Below, one piece after another: positions 13,175 through 17,960 of a DNA stretch of 17,960 bases. This DNA comes from CAVSWN01 sp046728115. GTDB taxonomy: Bacteria; Acidobacteriota; Vicinamibacteria; Vicinamibacterales; CAVVIG01. Below the pieces are notes generated by a model. That model worked only from the letters and a program-made list of their open reading frames with translations, made no database searches and was not told the origin of the DNA. Both the position numbers and the translations under genes were made by a program. Numbering within the stretch: position 1 is the stretch's first letter; every line of letters begins with the position of its first letter. The DNA lies in the NCBI GenBank assembly GCA_046728115.1, contig JBKPDW010000295.1:1-17960 (forward strand), read 5' to 3'.

Positions 13175-15544
13175 ATGTTCTCCGCATCTGTCGAAGCCGT
13201 TCTCACCATCGCGTACCGCGAGGCGGTGTCGCGGCGGCACGCGTACGTTACGCTCGAACACCTGTTGTACGCGCTCGCGCACGACGTGGAAGCCGAACGC
13301 ATCCTGGCCGCATGTGGCGTGGATCTCGCGATGCTTCGACGCCAGCTCGATGCCTACCTGAACGATGCCATCGAGAAGGCGAAGCGCGGGGACCAGCGCG
13401 AGCCCGAGCAGACGGCGGCGTTCCGACGCGTCCTGCAAACTGCGGTGCTGCACGTGCAAAGCTCGCAGCGGGCCGAAGTACAGGCTGGCGATATCTGCGC
13501 CGCCATTCTCCAGCAGCCTCAGACCCACGCAGCGCAACTGCTCACCGATCAAGGCGTTACGCGCCTCGCCATCCTCGAGTACATCTCGCACGGAATCTCG
13601 AAGGCGCCACGCGCGCCGGCCCCGGAACCGACCCGCGGCGCCCCGGCAGGAGGAGGCGAGGAAGGCTCGGCGACGCCTCGCGATCCACTGGCCGCCTACT
13701 GCTCCAATCTGACGGAGCGCGCACGGCAGGGACAGCTGGATCCGTTGATCGGTCGCACCGAAGAACTTCAGCGGACCATCGAAGTGCTGTGCAGGCGCCG
13801 GAAGAACAACCCAGTGTTCGTCGGCGAGGCCGGCGTGGGCAAGACCGCCATGGCTGAAGGCCTCGCCACGCGGCTGCTCGCCGACGACGTTCAGGATACG
13901 TTGAAAGGAGCGGAGATCTTCGCGCTCGACACCGGCGGCTTGCTGGCCGGAACGAGATTCCGCGGCGATTTCGAGGAACGCTTCAAAGCGGTGATCGCGG
14001 CGCTGACCGCCCGGCCGAAGGCGATCCTGTTCATCGACGAGATTCACGCCACGGTCGGCGCAGGGGCGACGACCGGCGGCACAATGGACCTGGCGACGCT
14101 CATCAAGCCGATCCTCACCTCCGGCGAACTGCGCATCATCGGGTCGACGACATTCGAAGACTTCAAACATATCGAGAAGGACCGTGCGCTCGCCAGGAGG
14201 CTGCAGAAGATCGCGATTGACGAGCCGCCAATCGAAGAAGCGGTCAGGATCCTGAAGGGACTCCGCAGCCGCTATGAAGAACACCACCGTGTCACCTACA
14301 CCGACGCGGCGCTCGAAGCCGCCGTGAAGCTGGCGGCACGGCACCTGCGTGATTACCGCCTGCCGGACAGCGCGATCGATCTGCTGGACGAAGCGGGCGC
14401 CGTCGCACGACTCAACGCGTCGGTCTCTCTGGTCCATGCAGCTCCTGCCCTTGCTGCCCCTGCGGCTGCTCCTCCTCCCGCCCTGTCCGCGCCACCACCC
14501 CTCCACGTTCCAATCGTCGACGCGGGCGACATCGAACGCGTCGTCGCACGAATGGCTCGCATTCCCGAGCGCCAGGCCTCGGCATCGGACCGCGAGCGGC
14601 TGCGCACGCTCGAAGAATCGCTGCAGCGCGTCGTGTTCGGTCAGCCCGAAGCGGTGCAACTCGTGGCGCAGGCGATCAAGCGATCCCGGGCCGGCCTTGG
14701 CCAGCCCGATCGGCCGACGGCATGTTTCCTCTTTACCGGTCCGACAGGCGTCGGCAAGACGGAGCTCGCCAAACAGCTCGCGATTCAGCTCGGCAACGAG
14801 TTCACGCGCTTCGATATGAGCGAGTACATGGAGAAGCACGCGGTCGCGCGCCTGATCGGAGCGCCTCCCGGTTATGTCGGCTTCGAGCAGGGAGGCCTCC
14901 TCGTCGACGCGGTGCGCACGCATCCCTACAGCGTCGTACTCCTCGACGAAATCGAGAAAGCGCATCCCGACGTTTACAACATCCTGCTGCAGGTCATGGA
15001 TCACGCAGCGCTCACCGACAACACGGGCCGGAAGGCCGACTTTCGGAACGTCGTGCTGATCCTGACGTCGAACGCCGGTTCGCGCGAGATGAGCGCTCAG
15101 GCTATCGGCTTTGCCGGCGCCCACGGCGCTGCGCACGACGAACGCGTGCGAAAGGCCGCTGCCGCCCGGTCGAAAGCCGCAATCGAGCGTGTGTTCAACC
15201 CGGAATTCCGCAATCGCCTGGATGCGATCGTGACATTCCGTCCGCTTTCCCCAGCGGTGATGGAAGAGATCGTAGAAAAATTCGTGCTGCAGCTCGAGCA
15301 GCAGCTCGCGGAGCGTCACGTCGCCATCACGCTCAGGCCCGAAGCGCGATCGTGGCTCGCAGTACGAGGGTACGACCCGGTGTTTGGTGCGCGACCGCTG
15401 GCGCGCGTCGTGCAGAAGGAAGTGCGCGACCCACTCACCGACCAGATCCTGTTCGGCGCCCTCGAACACGGAGGGACGGTCACCATCGGCGTCGATTCGG
15501 ATCGACTGATGTTCTCGTACGAGGCGCGTCAGGCACAGCGCTGA
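13175..15544 (+). CDS. clpA: ATP-dependent Clp protease ATP-binding subunit ClpA
   Basis: The 789-residue product starts at ATG 13175, eight bases after GAGGAGG (13160-13166). Residues 1-140 are the Clp N-domain repeats that dock ClpS, followed by a Pro/Gly-rich linker (144-170). AAA domain 1 has Walker A GEAGVGKT (217-224) and Walker B ILFIDEI (284-290). AAA domain 2 has GPTGVGKT (522-529) and VVLLDEI (587-593). The QAIGFAG loop is the IGF/IGL tripeptide that contacts ClpP, and EFRNRLDAIV with GARPL mark the C-terminal D2 small domain. No ClpB-type coiled-coil middle domain is present, which separates ClpA from ClpB and ClpC. ClpA unfolds substrates and feeds them to ClpP; clpP is not in the window. 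An Ala/Pro-rich insert sits at the D1-D2 junction (about 420-447). It converges on the PIG-L gene. Confidence 0.96.
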   Translation: MFSASVEAVLTIAYREAVSRRHAYVTLEHLLYALAHDVEAERILAACGVDLAMLRRQLDAYLNDAIEKAKRGDQREPEQTAAFRRVLQTAVLHVQSSQRAEVQAGDICAAILQQPQTHAAQLLTDQGVTRLAILEYISHGISKAPRAPAPEPTRGAPAGGGEEGSATPRDPLAAYCSNLTERARQGQLDPLIGRTEELQRTIEVLCRRRKNNPVFVGEAGVGKTAMAEGLATRLLADDVQDTLKGAEIFALDTGGLLAGTRFRGDFEERFKAVIAALTARPKAILFIDEIHATVGAGATTGGTMDLATLIKPILTSGELRIIGSTTFEDFKHIEKDRALARRLQKIAIDEPPIEEAVRILKGLRSRYEEHHRVTYTDAALEAAVKLAARHLRDYRLPDSAIDLLDEAGAVARLNASVSLVHAAPALAAPAAAPPPALSAPPPLHVPIVDAGDIERVVARMARIPERQASASDRERLRTLEESLQRVVFGQPEAVQLVAQAIKRSRAGLGQPDRPTACFLFTGPTGVGKTELAKQLAIQLGNEFTRFDMSEYMEKHAVARLIGAPPGYVGFEQGGLLVDAVRTHPYSVVLLDEIEKAHPDVYNILLQVMDHAALTDNTGRKADFRNVVLILTSNAGSREMSAQAIGFAGAHGAAHDERVRKAAAARSKAAIERVFNPEFRNRLDAIVTFRPLSPAVMEEIVEKFVLQLEQQLAERHVAITLRPEARSWLAVRGYDPVFGARPLARVVQKEVRDPLTDQILFGALEHGGTVTIGVDSDRLMFSYEARQAQR

Positions 15545-15593
15545 CGCGACACAGCGCATCGTACGGGAGGGCTGCGTACAGGCGCTGCGCCGC

Positions 15594-17960
15594 TCACGAT
15601 TTGCTCATCGACAGCAGATTCGCCAGGAGTCGGAAGGCACCGGGGACCCCATACGGCAGCTGACGATGGAACGCGTAGGCGAAGTACGTGAAGTGCCCCT
15701 TGCCGTACCTGGCCGTCAACCAGCCGCCCTTTTGAGGCCGTTGTCCCTGGTCGTGGGTTTCAATCATCGGGGTGTACGCCGGATCCCACTGGCTGAAGAA
15801 CTTCGAGCCGCGCTGCTCGACCCAGCCGTCGAAATCAGCTTTCGTAATCACATTCGGCGTCGTGAACTCCGGACGCGTGGGCGCCAGGATCTCGATTGGC
15901 GAATCTTCTTCAGACACTTCCTCGGCATTGGCGGGCAGCTGCGCCGGGTACGGCGCCCATGTGTTGGGATCGTATTCCGCCGGCGTGTTGTAGAAGACGA
16001 TGAGATTGCCGCCGTTCCGGACGTACTCGAGGAGGCGCCGGTTGTTCACGCGAAGGTCGGTCCGGACGCCGTAGGCGCGTGTCCCGGTCACGATCGCGTG
16101 ATACTGGCTCAGATCTCCTGTCGCAAGATCGCGGGGGCCGAGCAGCGTCACTCGCGCGCCGAGCTGCGCAATGCCGGCAGGCACATCGTCGCCGACACCC
16201 ATCACATAGCCCACCTGTAGACCTGGCGCGATCTGCACGTCGACTCCGTGCACGCGGCTGATGGCGGCCTGATAGAGATATCGCGTTTCCAGGTCCCGAT
16301 GTTCGATGACGTCGTAGCCTTCCGTGAACTCGTTGCCGTTGCCGATCGCGACGGCTTGCACAGAGTACTCGCGGCTCTCGACGGCCGACGGCACGACGAC
16401 GAAATCGTATTGCGCCCTTTCTCCGGCCCGCGTAAACGTGAATGGAATTGATGCGGGTTCGGCGCGCCAACCTTCTGGCAGATGCAACGTCGCCACTCCC
16501 GTGGTTCCGGTCGGCGCGTTGTTGATCAACTCCACCTGGATCGGCACGCCACGTTTTACGTTTGCCTGCGGCACCACGATCTGCCGAGGTCGAATTGTGA
16601 CGCCAACGGCTGGAACAACAGTCAGCTCGCGGTTTGTGTATCCGTACGGAAGCTGCGACTCGCGGCGCGTGACGGCAGCGCGCATCTCGAGAGCAACGCC
16701 GTTGACCGTATACATCGCGCGGGCTATGAACGGCGGCGGACCCCAGGGATGCCCCGACAGCCGCTTGTCGCGCTCGCTAATCGAGTATCGGCTCTCCGTG
16801 ATCGATGCGCGTGCAAAGTACGGTCGGGTGAACGGCATCATCGACGGCACGGTGACAGTCAGCGAAACGCTGCGAGTCTCGCCGGGCCCGGTGTTCGGCT
16901 GTGACGGCGCGATTCCCATTTCGATCGATGGCGCGTCGTTCACCGACAGGTCGAAATGAAGGCCTTCAACGGGAATCGAACCGTTATTGGTGAAACGCAG
17001 GATCGTTTCGAACGATTGTCCACGCACGACGGGATCCATCGTCGCTGGCGTGCCTGGGGCCGCGGCGGGCACCGACGGCTTCGCTGCCGCAGGTGGCTGC
17101 GCCGTTGCGGTGAACTCGATCCCGAGCGCGGTGTTGATTGCCTCTTCGAACTGTCGTTCCTTGAGTCCAAGCATGTAGACGGCGTCCGCATCGGCTGACA
17201 GGCGTTGGGTGGCGTCACGGGTGGCGGCGAGGCCTTGTGTCAGCGCAGGCACTACTGCGGACGGGTTCGTCATCTGGAAAGCCTGGACCGCGGTATCGAC
17301 GTGATGCTGGATGGCTTCGAGCAACGCTGAGGCAACCGGAGGCGCGGGCCGTCCAAGCGTGCCAAACAGGCTTGTGAGCCGCGTATCGATCCCATCGAAG
17401 AAGCTCGTCTCCTTCGACGGCGCCGCAACCCGCGATGCCAGGCGCATGTAGTAGGCGGAGGCGGGACCAGCCTGCGGATCGTTGCGGCCGCCGTTCTGCG
17501 ACCGCTGGAAGCTCAATCCCGTCCGCGCGACGTTTGCGTAGGTATCGCCGAGCCACGGGCTGTATACCGACGGATCGACGCGGATGGTCCAGTCCTCGTT
17601 CGGGCGCACACCGCCCATGTACAATTTGAGCGGCTGCCACGGACGGAGCCCTTCGCGGATCTGATCGGGAAATACGCTCGGGTCCCCGGCGACGCGATAC
17701 GCATCCTGGGTGATGAGGCCCGCAGCCTGATGGTTGCCGTGGCCGTCGCGATCACTGCCCTGGAAGCGCGCAACCAGCACGAGCGGCCGCTCCATGCGAA
17801 TCGTCCGAACGACGTCGCGTAGCACGTCCTCGCGCCCCCATTTGACGAGCGCTTCCTCGAGACGCTTCGAGAACCCATAGTCGATGACGCTCGTGAAGTA
17901 CTGCTGGTCCACTCCGTAGTACTGGTCCGCCCTGAGCAGTTCCTCGGTTCGGATCGCCCC
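15594..17960 (-). CDS. PIG-L family deacetylase with C-terminal Ig-like and GATase-like regions (partial, N-terminus off right edge)
   Basis: The frame is open to the right edge, giving 788 residues; the GTG at 17912 lies inside the PIG-L domain (YYGVDQQ), so it is not the start. The first 130 or so residues are the end of a PIG-L/LmbE zinc-dependent deacetylase: RTEELLRADQYYGVDQQYF, then GHGNHQAAG with the family's metal-ligand H77-xxx-G81. The AHPDDE motif must lie outside the window. A helical region (about 175-280) and an Ala/Pro linker (280-306) lead to two Ig-like NEW3-type domains (from VVRGQSFETILRFTNNG, and from RGVPIQVELINNAPTG). The C-terminal 200 residues resemble a class I glutamine-amidotransferase-like or ThuA fold (VGYVMGVGDDVPAG, LLEYVRNGGNLIVFYN). 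The family removes acetyl groups from GlcNAc-type sugars. An exported location is expected from the domains but the signal peptide is not visible. Confidence 0.85.
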   Translation of the reverse strand, partial: GAIRTEELLRADQYYGVDQQYFTSVIDYGFSKRLEEALVKWGREDVLRDVVRTIRMERPLVLVARFQGSDRDGHGNHQAAGLITQDAYRVAGDPSVFPDQIREGLRPWQPLKLYMGGVRPNEDWTIRVDPSVYSPWLGDTYANVARTGLSFQRSQNGGRNDPQAGPASAYYMRLASRVAAPSKETSFFDGIDTRLTSLFGTLGRPAPPVASALLEAIQHHVDTAVQAFQMTNPSAVVPALTQGLAATRDATQRLSADADAVYMLGLKERQFEEAINTALGIEFTATAQPPAAAKPSVPAAAPGTPATMDPVVRGQSFETILRFTNNGSIPVEGLHFDLSVNDAPSIEMGIAPSQPNTGPGETRSVSLTVTVPSMMPFTRPYFARASITESRYSISERDKRLSGHPWGPPPFIARAMYTVNGVALEMRAAVTRRESQLPYGYTNRELTVVPAVGVTIRPRQIVVPQANVKRGVPIQVELINNAPTGTTGVATLHLPEGWRAEPASIPFTFTRAGERAQYDFVVVPSAVESREYSVQAVAIGNGNEFTEGYDVIEHRDLETRYLYQAAISRVHGVDVQIAPGLQVGYVMGVGDDVPAGIAQLGARVTLLGPRDLATGDLSQYHAIVTGTRAYGVRTDLRVNNRRLLEYVRNGGNLIVFYNTPAEYDPNTWAPYPAQLPANAEEVSEEDSPIEILAPTRPEFTTPNVITKADFDGWVEQRGSKFFSQWDPAYTPMIETHDQGQRPQKGGWLTARYGKGHFTYFAYAFHRQLPYGVPGAFRLLANLLSMSKS

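Noticed and set aside
15538..15557. Six-bp hairpin at the end of clpA as a terminator
   Set aside because: GCGCTG/CAGCGC with an eight-base loop overlaps the stop codon, is short and has no T tract; such stems are frequent by chance in GC-rich DNA.
12623..15559. A 978-codon open frame on the minus strand across the sulfatase end, clpS and clpA
   Set aside because: It is antisense to well-recognised clpS and clpA; its translation is Arg/His/Asp-rich with no domain, as expected from GC-biased third positions.
17910..17912. GTG as start codon of the PIG-L gene
   Set aside because: The reading frame continues to the window edge through recognisable PIG-L sequence (RTEELLRADQYYG), so this GTG is an internal valine.
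1..17960. tRNA, rRNA, CRISPR array, insertion sequence or prophage
   Set aside because: No cloverleaf-like stretch, regularly spaced direct repeat, transposase motif or phage gene was recognised on either strand.

Overview
This is a GC-rich bacterial chromosome segment. The gene content (TlpA-like thioredoxin with a beta-rich N-terminus, Tat-exported sulfite-oxidase-family enzyme, PIG-L deacetylase with NEW3-type domains, ClpS/ClpA) and the structured intergenic repeats built on CTTCGGCGA/TCGCCGAAG words fit Acidobacteriota, most likely Vicinamibacteria. That assignment is by feel; there is no rRNA gene or phylogenetic marker tested here. No tRNA, rRNA, CRISPR array, transposase or phage gene was seen.

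Layout. Positions 1-631 (minus) hold the start of a Thr-rich lipoprotein cut by the left edge. It is divergent from a secreted thioredoxin-fold protein (750-2021, plus). A long hairpin (2027-2106) separates that gene from a convergent secreted alpha/beta-hydrolase (2112-3854, minus). The gap 3855-4215 carries a diverged structured repeat, candidate promoters on both strands and a foldable leader ahead of a STAS-domain anti-anti-sigma factor (4216-4596). Next come a Tat-exported molybdopterin oxidoreductase (4799-5962) and, five bases later, a RibD C-terminal-domain reductase (5968-6903). A second copy of the repeat, in inverted orientation, lies at 6916-7045.

The most interesting part is 5968-12827. 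A minus-strand operon encodes a zinc-type alcohol-dehydrogenase-like protein, a 6-pyruvoyl-tetrahydropterin-synthase (PTPS) family protein lacking the usual catalytic residues, a GT4 glycosyltransferase and a SAM methyltransferase. Only 45 bases away, divergently, a CDP-alcohol phosphatidyltransferase overlaps by 4 bases a membrane-anchored sulfatase/LTA-synthase-like protein. With the RibD-like reductase, this set looks like an uncharacterised biosynthetic cluster for a pterin- or pyrimidine-derived, glycosylated, methylated and perhaps lipid-linked molecule. I recall similar gene sets from actinobacteria, but that could not be checked here.

From 12857 the window returns to housekeeping: clpS and clpA (N-degron proteolysis), then a convergent, right-truncated PIG-L family deacetylase (15594-17960, minus).
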